From NCBI GenBank assembly GCA_002429165.1, contig DIYV01000188.1, positions 1 through 10,572 on the forward strand: a stretch of 10,572 nucleotides of DNA, given 5' to 3'. The translations under genes and the position numbers were made by a program. The notes beneath the pieces were generated by a model. That model saw only the letters and a program-made list of their open reading frames with translations, was not told where the DNA came from and ran no database searches. Source of the DNA: Gallionella sp. UBA6045 (lineage in GTDB: Bacteria > Pseudomonadota > Gammaproteobacteria > Burkholderiales > Gallionellaceae). Within the stretch, counting starts at the first letter, position 1. Each line of letters starts with the position of its first letter. Of the stretch, positions 1 through 8,009 are shown piece by piece.

Positions 1-171
1 TTTTATCTGAAGGACTTGGCGGCCGATTTCCACAGCTACTATAATGCCTCCCGCTTTCTGGTCGAGGACGAGTCAGTCAAGACGGCGCGGTTGGCATTGA
101 TTGCCGCGGCGGCACAGGTGATACATAACGGACTGGCCTTGCTGGGTGTGAGCGCTCCCGAAAAAATGTAA
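1..171 (+). CDS. argS: Arginyl-tRNA synthetase, C-terminal end (partial)
   Basis: An open frame enters from the left edge and ends at TAA 169-171, giving 56 residues. It contains [14 protein letters not shown], followed by a helix reading [28 protein letters not shown]. This is the typical end of class I arginyl-tRNA synthetase, where the C-terminal helical (DALR anticodon-binding) domain closes with a pattern like 'R-L-x-L-x-x-A-x-x-V-(I/L)-x-N-G-L-x-L-L-G-(V/I)-x-A-P-E-x-M'. The enzyme charges tRNA(Arg) with arginine in the cytoplasm. The catalytic domain lies outside the window. The next gene starts 16 bp downstream on the same strand with no terminator between them, so the two are probably co-transcribed. 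Identification rests on the family-typical C-terminus only. Confidence 0.9.
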   Translation, partial: FYLKDLAADFHSYYNASRFLVEDESVKTARLALIAAAAQVIHNGLALLGVSAPEKM

Positions 172-187
172 AGCCTGGAAAGATGCG

Positions 188-811
188 ATGAAAACGAACG
201 GATACAATATGAACAGGGACAACGGCAACAAAAAAGCCGCGCCGGGCAAGAGCGGGAATTCCCTGGGGGTCGGCATTCTTGCCGGCATGGTCATCGGTGT
301 CGCCCTGGCCGCTGCAGTGGCATGGTTTCTCAAGAAGTCTCCGAGCCCGTTCGTGAACAGGGAACAGCCGGCTTTGGAGAAACCTGATACGGCCAAGCCT
401 GCGACCCCTGCTGCAACAGAACAACCGGCTGTAACAGCTGATGGCAAGCAGCGTTTCCAGTTTTACCAGATTCTGACCAATAAACAGAAAGCGACTGCCG
501 TTGCACCGGCCAGGTCTGCTGATCAAGCCAAAACTGCGGACAGGAACCAGCCTGCCAAATCCCTGTCTGCAGCCTACGAGCCACAGATATTGCAGGCAGG
601 ATCATTTCCCAATGTCAATGATGCCGAGAATCTCAAGGCTAAACTGGCCTTGCTGGGTGTCGAAGCCAGCATCCAGACCGCGACAATCAAGGATAAGGGT
701 GTGTGGTATCGCGTGCGTCTGGGGCCATACAAAAATGCGGATGAATTGGATCGTGCACGCGGTTTTCTGAAACAAAACGGGGTGAATAGCACTCCGATGC
801 GTGTGCAATAG
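188..811 (+). CDS. SPOR-domain protein, membrane-anchored (FtsN-like architecture)
   Basis: The protein has 207 residues. A short basic N-terminus is followed by one transmembrane segment at about residues 26-48 (rich in G, A, V and L, ending FLKK). Next comes a low-complexity Pro/Ala/Lys/Thr linker at about 50-130, and then a C-terminal SPOR domain at about 131-207 with LQAGSF near 135-140 and WYRVRLGPY near 173-181. SPOR domains bind peptidoglycan glycan strands stripped of stem peptides, mostly at the division septum; the layout predicts an inner-membrane protein with its SPOR domain in the periplasm. The start at 188 has GGAAAG at 177-182, 5 nt upstream. A second in-frame ATG at 209 (MNRDNGN) is possible but has a poorer site. 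The gene sits between argS and dsbA, as FtsN-like SPOR genes often do in beta- and gammaproteobacteria. Whether it is true FtsN or another SPOR protein cannot be decided here. Confidence 0.88.
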   Translation: MKTNGYNMNRDNGNKKAAPGKSGNSLGVGILAGMVIGVALAAAVAWFLKKSPSPFVNREQPALEKPDTAKPATPAATEQPAVTADGKQRFQFYQILTNKQKATAVAPARSADQAKTADRNQPAKSLSAAYEPQILQAGSFPNVNDAENLKAKLALLGVEASIQTATIKDKGVWYRVRLGPYKNADELDRARGFLKQNGVNSTPMRVQ

Positions 812-843
812 GCATCTTCACAATCACCAAAGAGGAGCGATAC

Positions 844-1464
844 ATGAAAAGCTTGATAAGGAGTATGGTTGTTGCGGTAGCACTGCTGGTAAGCGGTGCG
901 GCATTAGCCGATGCGCAACTCGGCAAAGATTACACTTTGCTGAATCCGCCACAACCAACCAGTACCAAGAAAATTGAGGTGCTGGAGTTTTTCTTTTACG
1001 GCTGTTCGCACTGTTATCATTTGCATCCGCTGTTAAGCGCATGGGAAAAGACCATGCCCCGGGATGTGGAACTGACTTTCGTGCCCACCGTTTTCCGTGA
1101 TTCCTGGGAACCGATGGCTTATACCTACTACGCGCTGGAAAGCATGGGTAAACAGGCACAGTTACACGATGCACTGTATCGTGCCTGGAACGAAGAAAAT
1201 ATGGCTCTGGTCGATGAGAACAAGATTGCCGATTTTGTCGCCAAACATGGCGTTGATCGGGCAAAGTTTACCGCCGCTTACAATTCCTTCGCGATGCAAA
1301 GCATGGTGACTCGCGCCAAGCAAATGATACGCAGTTACGGTATCAACGGCACACCTACTCTGGTGGTGGACGGAAAATATGTGATCGAAGGTCTGCAGCC
1401 GGAAGATGCCATCCGCGCACTTAAAGAGGTCATCGTGATGGCGCGCAAGACGCACGGCAAATAA
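844..1464 (+). CDS. dsbA: Periplasmic thiol:disulfide oxidoreductase, DsbA family
   Basis: The protein has 206 residues. A signal peptide (MKSLIRSM, then a hydrophobic core) probably ends near residue 22 (ALA before DAQ). The thioredoxin fold starts around residue 43 with IEVLEFFFYGCSHC. The redox pair is C54 and C57, with dipeptide Ser-His between them rather than the Pro-His of E. coli DsbA. The cis-proline loop is GTP (T170-P171) in GINGTPTLVVDGKY. No other cysteines are present, so the protein carries only the catalytic disulfide. DsbA oxidises cysteine pairs in secreted proteins and is re-oxidised by DsbB, which is not seen here. A good ribosome site (GAGGAG, 833-838) lies 5 nt before ATG 844. 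It follows the SPOR gene by 32 bp and probably shares its transcript. Length and motifs fit DsbA; a DsbL-like paralogue is the main alternative. Confidence 0.92.
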   Translation: MKSLIRSMVVAVALLVSGAALADAQLGKDYTLLNPPQPTSTKKIEVLEFFFYGCSHCYHLHPLLSAWEKTMPRDVELTFVPTVFRDSWEPMAYTYYALESMGKQAQLHDALYRAWNEENMALVDENKIADFVAKHGVDRAKFTAAYNSFAMQSMVTRAKQMIRSYGINGTPTLVVDGKYVIEGLQPEDAIRALKEVIVMARKTHGK

Positions 1465-1531
1465 CCAACTTCCGGACAGCCGGCCGGACTTCTGCCCCAA
1501 ACGATGATTGTTGAAATGCCCCTCAGTGTAG

Positions 1532-1626
1532 CCGGCTGGCCATTCGGCTTAACATGCAAAAGATGCATGTTAAGCCCACCCGCACGGGGTCGCTTTGCAG
1601 GCGACTTGCAACCAGCCGGAGGCTGG
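1532..1626 (+). other. Candidate folded element with mutually exclusive stems
   Basis: An 8-bp stem, CCGGCTGG 1532-1539 with CCAGCCGG 1612-1619, encloses a 12-bp perfect hairpin (1546-1557 with 1565-1576, 7-nt loop) and a 5-bp hairpin (1589-1593 with 1601-1605, 7-nt loop). This gives a three-way-junction shape. The right arm of the outer stem can instead fold locally with GGCTGG at 1621-1626 (6 bp, loop GGA), so two structures compete for 1612-1617. Competing stems are seen in attenuators and riboswitches, but there is no T-run after either fold and I do not recognise any known riboswitch consensus. It may simply be palindromic repeat DNA. Confidence 0.4.
1538..1577 (+). repeat. Palindromic repeat, copy A (perfect 12-bp hairpin)
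   Basis: GGCTTAACATGC (1546-1557) and GCATGTTAAGCC (1565-1576) are perfect reverse complements around the 7-nt loop AAAAGAT. Over 40 aligned positions (1538-1577 against 1750-1789) it matches copy B at 31 sites with no gaps, in direct orientation and 212 bp apart. No T-run follows, so it does not look like an intrinsic terminator. Confidence 0.75.
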
Positions 1627-1747
1627 GCAAGATCGTCACCGCCGTGGTTGTAAACCGACTAATACCAAAGGCAGGCAATCCACTACGCAATAAATCGCGT
1701 GTGGAGTTGACACAGCCGGAACAACCACGCAGGCTGGTCAGCCTTGC

Positions 1748-2545
1748 ATGGCCAATCGACTAGTCATGCAAAAGACGCATGTCAAGTCGCTGGTCATCAC
1801 CGGGGCGTCCAGCGGTCTGGGTTTGGCCCTCGCGCGTTACTATCTCGAGCGCGGTGCGACAGTCGCCGCCATCGCCCGCCGCGGCGAGTTGCTGCAAGAT
1901 CTTGCAGATGAATTTCCCGGACAGGTTTTTTGCTACGCACTGGATGTGCGGGATTCGCATGCTCTCCAGGAAGCCGCAAACGGTTTTATCGCGCACGCCG
2001 GCGTGCCGGATATCGTCATTGCCAATGCCGGTGTGAGCATCGGCACGCTGACCCGCCATGCCGAAGACAATGAAGTGTTCCAGCATGTAATGGATATCAA
2101 CGTGCTGGGCGCAGTGAAGACCTTTCAGCCGTTCGTGGAGGCCATGCGCGCAGCCGGCAGCGGCCGGCTGGTCGGCATCGCCAGCGTCGCGGGCTTCCGC
2201 GGCCTGCCGGGGGCAGGCGCTTACTCCGCCTCCAAGGCCGCACTGATCTCCTATCTGGAAAGCCTGCGCATAGAATTGCGCAGTAGCGGCGTCAAGGTGG
2301 TGACCATCTGCCCCGGCTACATCAGGACGCCGATGACCGACATGAATTCCTACCCCATGCCGTTCATGCTGGAAGCGGGCGAGGCAGCGCGACGCATGGC
2401 GCGCGCGATCGAACGTGGGAAATCGTTTGCGGTGGTGCCATGGCAGATGGCGCTGGTCGGGCGCGCGCTGAAACTGTTGCCGAACTGGCTGTACGATGTC
2501 CTGTTTAGCCGTGCGCCGCATAAGCCGCGCATCAAGGATATTTAG
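1748..2545 (+). CDS. Short-chain dehydrogenase/reductase (classical SDR, NAD(P)-dependent)
   Basis: The protein has 265 residues and a Rossmann fold. The cofactor-binding TGASSGLG is at 18-25 and NAG at 93-95. The catalytic tetrad is N118, S146, Y159 and K163 (YSASK), followed by PG at 189-190. The basic pair R44-R45 at the end of the second strand suggests NADPH preference (inference). The C-terminus (about 231-255) is hydrophobic and tryptophan-containing, which could mean membrane association. The substrate cannot be told from sequence. The start is uncertain. ATG 1748 has no good ribosome site, and ATG 1766 ([13 protein letters not shown]) begins inside palindromic repeat copy B and fits family length better. 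No in-frame ATG, GTG or TTG lies between 1766 and the cofactor motif. The stop (TAG 2543-2545) overlaps the convergent gatB stop by 4 bp. Confidence 0.88.
   Translation: MANRLVMQKTHVKSLVITGASSGLGLALARYYLERGATVAAIARRGELLQDLADEFPGQVFCYALDVRDSHALQEAANGFIAHAGVPDIVIANAGVSIGTLTRHAEDNEVFQHVMDINVLGAVKTFQPFVEAMRAAGSGRLVGIASVAGFRGLPGAGAYSASKAALISYLESLRIELRSSGVKVVTICPGYIRTPMTDMNSYPMPFMLEAGEAARRMARAIERGKSFAVVPWQMALVGRALKLLPNWLYDVLFSRAPHKPRIKDI
1750..1789 (+). repeat. Palindromic repeat, copy B, overlapping the dehydrogenase start
   Basis: CGACT AGT CATGC (1757-1769) faces GCATG TCA AGTCG (1777-1789) around the loop AAAAGAC, giving 11 of 13 paired positions. Relative to copy A, one G-C pair has become A-T (1759/1787) and one A-T pair has become G-C (1763/1783), both compensated. 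Two other pairs are broken (A-A at 1762/1784 and T-T at 1764/1782). The repeat lies inside the first codons of the short-chain dehydrogenase gene and contains its second possible start codon (1766). Confidence 0.65.
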
Positions 2546-4077
2546 CCCGCCAGTTTTTTCTTCAGGATGTCGTTGAGCTGGGCCGGGTTGGCTTTGCCAT
2601 TGCTGGCCTTCATCGCCAGGCCGACGAAGAAGCCGAACAACTTGTCCTTGCCGCTGCGGTATTCTGCGACCTTGTCGGCATTGGCGGCGATGATCTCGTC
2701 CACGATTGCTTCGATTGCGCCGCTGTCGGAAACCTGTTTCAGCCCTTTGGCTTCGATGATGCTGTCGGCATCGCCACCTTCCGCCCACATGGTGCGGAAT
2801 ACTTCCTTGGCTGCCGCGTTGGAGATGGTGCCGTCGGCGATGCGCTTGAGCATGCCACCGAGTTGTTGCGGCGTGACCGGACTTTGCTGCATTTCCAGGC
2901 CGTCACGATTCAATTGTGCACTGACTTCGCCGATCAGCCAGTTGGCGCACAGCTTGGCCTCAACCCCTCCCGGCCTCCCCTTGTCAGGGGAGGAGCTGGC
3001 TTCCCCCCTGACAAGGGGGGATTGAGGGGGGTTAAGCGCTGCCTCGAAGAAATCCGCCACCTCGCGCGAAGCCGTGAGGATGCCAGCATCGTAGGACGAT
3101 AGTCCAAAGTCTTTCACATAACGATTGCGTTTTGCTTCTGGAAGTTCCGGCAGCGTGGCGCGCACCTGCTCTTTCCATTCCTCGCTTATCTCCAGCGGCA
3201 GCAGGTCAGGGTCGGGGAAGTAGCGGTAGTCGTGCGCTTCTTCCTTGCTGCGCATCGCATGGGTTGTGCCTTTGTCCGCATCGAACAACACTGTCGCCTG
3301 GTGAATTTTGCCGCCGTTTTCCAGCGTATCGATCTGCCACTGCACTTCGTAGTCGATGGCCTGCTGCATAAACTTGAACGAGTTGAGGTTCTTGATCTCG
3401 CGGCGCGTGCCCAGCGGTCCGCCGGGGCGGCGCACCGACACGTTGACGTCGCAGCGGAACGAGCCTTCCTGCATGTTGCCGTCGCAGATGCCGATCCAGC
3501 GCACCAGCGAGTGCAGGGTCTTGGCATAGGCCACCGCCTCGGCCGCCGAACTCATGTCCGGCTCGGAAACGATTTCCAGCAGCGGCGTTCCGGCGCGATT
3601 CAGGTCAACTCCGGTAAGGCCCTGGGACTCGCCGTGTACCGATTTCCCCGCATCCTCTTCCAGATGGGCACGGGTGATGCGCACCACTTTCTCATAGGGC
3701 TTGGCGTTGCCGGACAACGGTTCAACCAGTATCGTCAGCACACCCTGTCCCACTACCGGCAGATCGAACTGGCTGATCTGGTAACCTTTGGGCAGATCAG
3801 GATAGAAATAATTTTTGCGCGCGAACACTGAGCGGGGCGCGATGTGCGCGCCGACCGCGAGGCCGAACTTGATCGCGCGTTCCACCGCGCCTTTGTTCAG
3901 CACCGGCAACACGCCGGGCAGCGCGATGCTCACCGCGTCCGCCTGGGTGTTCGGCTCGGCACCATAGGTGGTGGAGGCGCCTGAAAATATTTTGCTGCTG
4001 GTCGAAAGCTGGGTGTGCACTTCCAGCCCGATGACAATTTCCCATTCGGGTGCCCGGACAATAGTTTTATGTATCAT
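2542..4077 (-). CDS. gatB: Asp/Glu-tRNA(Asn/Gln) amidotransferase subunit B, with in-frame palindromic insertion
   Basis: The protein has 511 residues from ATG 4077. GatB binds the misacylated tRNA and, with GatA and GatC, activates the Glu or Asp side chain with ATP and amidates it. Family motifs in order: [10 protein letters not shown] (15-24), [14 protein letters not shown] (about 90-103), HLEEDAGKS (138-146), [16 protein letters not shown] (159-174), [17 protein letters not shown] (about 200-216), EIKNLNS, and [14 protein letters not shown] (about 282-295). The helical and tail (YqeY-like) domains follow. Residues 349-372 (NPPQSP...RPGGV) do not belong to the family. They are encoded by a 72-bp palindromic repeat at 2962-3033, and without them the protein is about 487 residues, the usual size. 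An ATG at 4083 is also in frame, but the AAGGA site is only 1 nt from it and 7 nt from 4077. gatA ends 10 bp upstream. Confidence 0.95.
   Translation of the reverse strand: MIHKTIVRAPEWEIVIGLEVHTQLSTSSKIFSGASTTYGAEPNTQADAVSIALPGVLPVLNKGAVERAIKFGLAVGAHIAPRSVFARKNYFYPDLPKGYQISQFDLPVVGQGVLTILVEPLSGNAKPYEKVVRITRAHLEEDAGKSVHGESQGLTGVDLNRAGTPLLEIVSEPDMSSAAEAVAYAKTLHSLVRWIGICDGNMQEGSFRCDVNVSVRRPGGPLGTRREIKNLNSFKFMQQAIDYEVQWQIDTLENGGKIHQATVLFDADKGTTHAMRSKEEAHDYRYFPDPDLLPLEISEEWKEQVRATLPELPEAKRNRYVKDFGLSSYDAGILTASREVADFFEAALNPPQSPLVRGEASSSPDKGRPGGVEAKLCANWLIGEVSAQLNRDGLEMQQSPVTPQQLGGMLKRIADGTISNAAAKEVFRTMWAEGGDADSIIEAKGLKQVSDSGAIEAIVDEIIAANADKVAEYRSGKDKLFGFFVGLAMKASNGKANPAQLNDILKKKLAG
2962..3033 (-). 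repeat. 72-bp palindromic repeat inserted in frame within gatB
   Basis: Two 29-nt arms (2962-2990 and 3005-3033) are reverse complements at 23 of 29 positions and flank a 14-nt centre (2991-3004). The inner 14 bp of each arm are perfect (CCCCTTGTCAGGGG at 2977-2990 against CCCCTGACAAGGGG at 3005-3018). The outer ends are AACCCC and its complement GGGGTT. The element is exactly 24 codons long and starts and stops on gatB codon boundaries. In the gatB frame it reads as a Pro/Gly/Ser-rich, probably loop-forming segment ([19 protein letters not shown], then RPGGV). It is far richer in G and C runs than the surrounding gene. The pattern resembles small palindromic mobile repeats that tolerate insertion in genes, such as Rickettsia palindromic elements, but kinship with any named family is not shown. 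Confidence 0.85.
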
Positions 4078-4084
4078 GCTCATG

Positions 4085-4089
4085 TCCTT
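4085..4089 (-). promoter_or_regulatory. Ribosome binding site deciding the gatB start
   Basis: On the minus strand AAGGA (4089 down to 4085) overlaps the gatA stop codon (TAA, 4090-4088). It is 1 nt from the ATG at 4083 and 7 nt from the ATG at 4077. Normal spacing favours 4077. The overlap with the gatA stop suggests translational coupling of gatA and gatB. Confidence 0.6.
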
Positions 4090-5548
4090 ACAGCCCGATG
4101 TTTTGCGGAGTGTGATCGTGATGATCGGTCGCCAGCTGGTATTGGTGCGCGACGTTCAGCATCTGTGCCTCGGCAAAATAATTGCCGATGATCTGCAGCC
4201 CGACCGGGCGGCCATTGCTGCCAAACCCCGCCGGGACCGACATGCCGGGCAGACCGGCCAGATTCACCGCGATGGTATAGATGTCTGACAGGTACATCTG
4301 CACCGGGTCGTCGCCCTTCTCGCCCAGATTGAAGGCGGTGGAAGGACTGGTCGGCCCCATGATCACATCGCATAGCCTGAACGCATCATCAAAATCCTGG
4401 GCGATCAGGCGGCGGATCTTCTGCGCCTGCAGGTAATAGGCATCGTAATAACCGTGCGACAGCACATAAGTGCCGATCATGATGCGGCGTTTCACTTCCT
4501 CGCCGAAGCCCTGCGCGCGGCTTCTTTCGTACATCTCGGTGAGGTCGCCGTATTCCGGCGCGCGGTAGCCGTAGCGCACGCCGTCGTAGCGCGAAAGGTT
4601 GCTGGAGGCTTCCGCCGGGGCCAGCACGTAATAAACCGGAACAGCCAATCTGGAATTCGGCAGGCTGATGTCAACGATGGTTGCGCCCAGCTTTTTGTAT
4701 TCACCTATCGCCGCGTTTACGCAGCCGGCGACATCCTGTGCCAGACCTTCGGCAAAGAATTCTCTGGGCAAACCGATGCGCAGACCGGCCAGGGGTTTAT
4801 TCAGTTCGCGGGCATAATCCTCCTTGTCGCGCTTCAGACTGGTGGAATCGCGTTCGTCGAAACCGGTCATCACGTTCAGCAGCAGCGCCAGATCCTCCGC
4901 GCTGCGCGCCATCGGCCCGGCCTGATCCAGGCTGGAGGCAAAAGCGATCATGCCGTAGCGCGACACCGTGCCGTAAGTCGGCTTGATGCCGGAGATGCCG
5001 CACAGCGCCGCGGGCTGGCGTATCGAGCCGCCGGTGTCGGTTCCGGTTGCGGCAGCGCATAATCGAGCCGCCACGGCGCAGGCCGCGCCGCCCGAGCTGC
5101 CGCCGGGCACGGCGTTCCGGTCCCAGGGATTTTTCACTGTGCCGAAATGCGAGGTTTCGTTGGACGAGCCCATGGCAAATTCGTCCATGTTGGTCTTGCC
5201 CAGATTCACCGCTCCGGCATTATTGAACTGAGTGATGACATGCGCATCATAGGGTGCGATGAAGTTTTCCAGCATCTTCGAACCGCAGGTGGTGCGCCAG
5301 CCCTTGGCACAGAAGATGTCCTTTTGCGCGACCGGAATGCCGGTGAGCGGCTGTGCCTTGCCGCCGGCCAGCAGTGTATCGGCACGGCGTGCCTGATCCA
5401 GGCTGGTTTCGGCTTTGATGGTGACGTAGGCGTTCAACGCGGGATTGAGCTCGGCAATGCGGTCGAGATAGAGTTGTGTCAGTTCCACGCTGCTGATTTT
5501 TCCGGCGCGCAGTGCGCTGCCGAGTTGATGCAAACTTGAGTTAATCAT
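4088..5548 (-). CDS. gatA: Asp/Glu-tRNA(Asn/Gln) amidotransferase subunit A (glutaminase)
   Basis: The protein has 486 residues, the normal family length. GatA belongs to the amidase-signature family. It hydrolyses glutamine and passes ammonia through a channel to GatB, which amidates Glu-tRNA(Gln) or Asp-tRNA(Asn). The Ser-cisSer-Lys triad is visible: K76 in PVAQKD, S151 in PGGSSGG (149-154) and S175 in [10 protein letters not shown] (171-180). Each sits three residues before its Staphylococcus aureus GatA counterpart (K79, S154, S178). The C-terminal region [17 protein letters not shown] is also typical. The gene follows gatC with 8 bp between them and precedes gatB closely, so it is the middle gene of a minus-strand operon. 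No clear Shine-Dalgarno precedes ATG 5548, so translation may be coupled to gatC. No oddities were seen. Confidence 0.97.
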   Translation of the reverse strand: MINSSLHQLGSALRAGKISSVELTQLYLDRIAELNPALNAYVTIKAETSLDQARRADTLLAGGKAQPLTGIPVAQKDIFCAKGWRTTCGSKMLENFIAPYDAHVITQFNNAGAVNLGKTNMDEFAMGSSNETSHFGTVKNPWDRNAVPGGSSGGAACAVAARLCAAATGTDTGGSIRQPAALCGISGIKPTYGTVSRYGMIAFASSLDQAGPMARSAEDLALLLNVMTGFDERDSTSLKRDKEDYARELNKPLAGLRIGLPREFFAEGLAQDVAGCVNAAIGEYKKLGATIVDISLPNSRLAVPVYYVLAPAEASSNLSRYDGVRYGYRAPEYGDLTEMYERSRAQGFGEEVKRRIMIGTYVLSHGYYDAYYLQAQKIRRLIAQDFDDAFRLCDVIMGPTSPSTAFNLGEKGDDPVQMYLSDIYTIAVNLAGLPGMSVPAGFGSNGRPVGLQIIGNYFAEAQMLNVAHQYQLATDHHDHTPQNIGL

Positions 5549-5550
5549 GA

Positions 5551-6987
<1,437 letters not shown>

Positions 6988-7085
6988 TTTTCATTGCCCG
7001 ACAGGGTGATGAAAAAAGCAGTTATGCCGAGCGGGATAGTTTTTCCATACCCTGCTTGTTCTCAAAGATCCGCGATGGAATATAG

Positions 7086-8009
7086 TTGATAGACAGCACG
7101 CAATCTTTCCAGTTTTTCAATCGCGGCCCCAGTCCGGTGGCGCGGCTGGTTTTTTTTGCTGTGCTCTCGTTGCTGCTGTTGTTCGTGGACGCCCGCTATC
7201 GCTATCTGGAATCGACGCGCAGCGCTTTGTCGGTGCTGATCTCGCCGATACAGCGGCTGGCAGCCCTGCCGGACGCATTGTGGCAACAGGTGGGCGATTT
7301 TTTTATCACACAGAGCAGGCAACATGATCTGATAAGGCAGAACGATGATTTGAAACTGCAGCATCAGAACGACGCTGCGCAATTGCTGCAGTTGCAAGCA
7401 TTGGAATTGGAAAACCAGCATTTGCGCAATCTGGATGCGCTGCCGATACGCAGCCAATTCACCACCCAATTGGTCCAGGTCATTTATGCCGAGCGCGACG
7501 TATTCAGGCGCAAAGTGCTTATCGACAAGGGTGCGGATGCGGATGTGAAGCTCGGGCAGGTGGTGATGGATGATGTCGGTATCATCGGCCAGATCACCCG
7601 CGTCTATCCCTGGCTTTCCGAAGTCACCCTGATAACCGAAAAAAACCAGGCCGTGCCGGCGCAAGTGCTGCGCAATGGATTGCGCACCATCGTGTTTGGC
7701 GCCGGAGATATCAGCCAGTTGTCATTGCGTTATATGCCGGCCAGCGCGGATATCCAGATCGGCGATGTGCTGGTCACTTCCGGCATAGACGGCACTTATC
7801 CGCCGGGCATCCCGGTCGCAAAGGTTATAACGATCGAGCGCGATCCAGACTATCCCTTTTCGAACGTTACCTGCCTGCCGATCGCCGGAGTGGATAATCA
7901 CCGCCATCTGCTGATATTGTCCGACATGCCCAAGTTGCCCCAGCGTCCGGATGAAAAATCCGGGGCGTCAAATGCCGGTAATCGCGTGAAGTTCCGGAGA
8001 AGTAATTAG
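7086..8009 (+). CDS. mreC: Rod-shape-determining protein MreC (TTG start)
   Basis: The protein has 307 residues. MreC is a bitopic inner-membrane protein whose periplasmic part binds and activates PBP2 and links it to MreB through MreD. A short cytoplasmic N-terminus carries FFNRGPSPVARL (10-21), followed by a transmembrane helix at about 19-37. A coiled coil rich in Gln and Leu covers about 78-116, and the beta-barrel-like MreC core about 121-280 includes TSGIDGTYPPGIPVAKV (231-247). A stop (TAG 7083-7085) lies directly upstream in frame, so TTG 7086 is the earliest start; the next in-frame option, GTG 7137, would cut the conserved FNRGPSP. GGA at 7077-7079 gives normal spacing to 7086. An ATG at 7075 (MEYS) is in another frame and stops at once. 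The C-terminal tail after 285 is polar and variable. Confidence 0.93.
   Translation: MIDSTQSFQFFNRGPSPVARLVFFAVLSLLLLFVDARYRYLESTRSALSVLISPIQRLAALPDALWQQVGDFFITQSRQHDLIRQNDDLKLQHQNDAAQLLQLQALELENQHLRNLDALPIRSQFTTQLVQVIYAERDVFRRKVLIDKGADADVKLGQVVMDDVGIIGQITRVYPWLSEVTLITEKNQAVPAQVLRNGLRTIVFGAGDISQLSLRYMPASADIQIGDVLVTSGIDGTYPPGIPVAKVITIERDPDYPFSNVTCLPIAGVDNHRHLLILSDMPKLPQRPDEKSGASNAGNRVKFRRSN

Larger units (their letters stand above)
1465..1747. other. Repeat-rich intergenic region between dsbA and the dehydrogenase gene
   Basis: This 283-bp stretch has no convincing coding sequence. It holds many inverted repeats. TCCGG 1471-1475 pairs with CCGGA 1484-1488, a weak hairpin after dsbA without a T-run. 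CCGGCTGG 1532-1539 pairs with CCAGCCGG 1612-1619. A 12-bp perfect hairpin lies at 1546-1576. GTCGC 1589-1593 pairs with GCGAC 1601-1605. CCAGCC 1612-1617 pairs with GGCTGG 1621-1626. CGTGGTTGT 1643-1651 pairs with ACAACCACG 1721-1729. AGGCT 1731-1735 pairs with AGCCT 1740-1744. The 7-mer CAGCCGG occurs at 1477, 1613 and 1713, and its complement at 1532. A perfect -35-like TTGACA at 1707-1712 has no recognisable -10 at 16-18 bp. Function is unknown; it could be a REP-like repeat cluster or a structured RNA leader. Confidence 0.6.

Noticed and set aside
1471..1488. A hairpin after dsbA as a possible intrinsic terminator
   Set aside because: The stem is only 5 bp with an 8-nt loop and no following T-run.
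1546..1576. GCTTAAC and GTTAAGC match integron attC core-site patterns
   Set aside because: The match follows from the palindrome itself. The inner attC boxes and required spacing are absent, and no integron integrase or cassette is near.
1707..1712. A perfect TTGACA -35 box ahead of the SDR gene
   Set aside because: No -10-like hexamer occurs at 16-18 bp (only GC-rich sequence), so a promoter cannot be supported.
1554..1763. A 69-codon open frame between dsbA and the SDR gene, beginning MQKMHVKP
   Set aside because: It starts inside the loop edge of hairpin copy A without a ribosome site, runs through several inverted repeats and has no family resemblance. Its likeness to the SDR start comes from the repeat.
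1760..2788. A long minus-strand open frame (342 codons) opposite the SDR gene and the gatB end
   Set aside because: Its composition (rich in Arg, His, Gln and Gly) is typical of an antisense shadow of GC-rich coding DNA, and it overlaps two well-supported genes.
3232..3831. A plus-strand open frame (199 codons) within gatB
   Set aside because: It is fully antisense to strongly conserved GatB coding sequence and has no recognisable motif.
7002..7054. CAGGGT/ACCCTG inverted repeat in the mreB-mreC gap as a terminator or promoter element
   Set aside because: Six base pairs across a 41-nt loop are easily due to chance, and there is no terminator or promoter signature with it.
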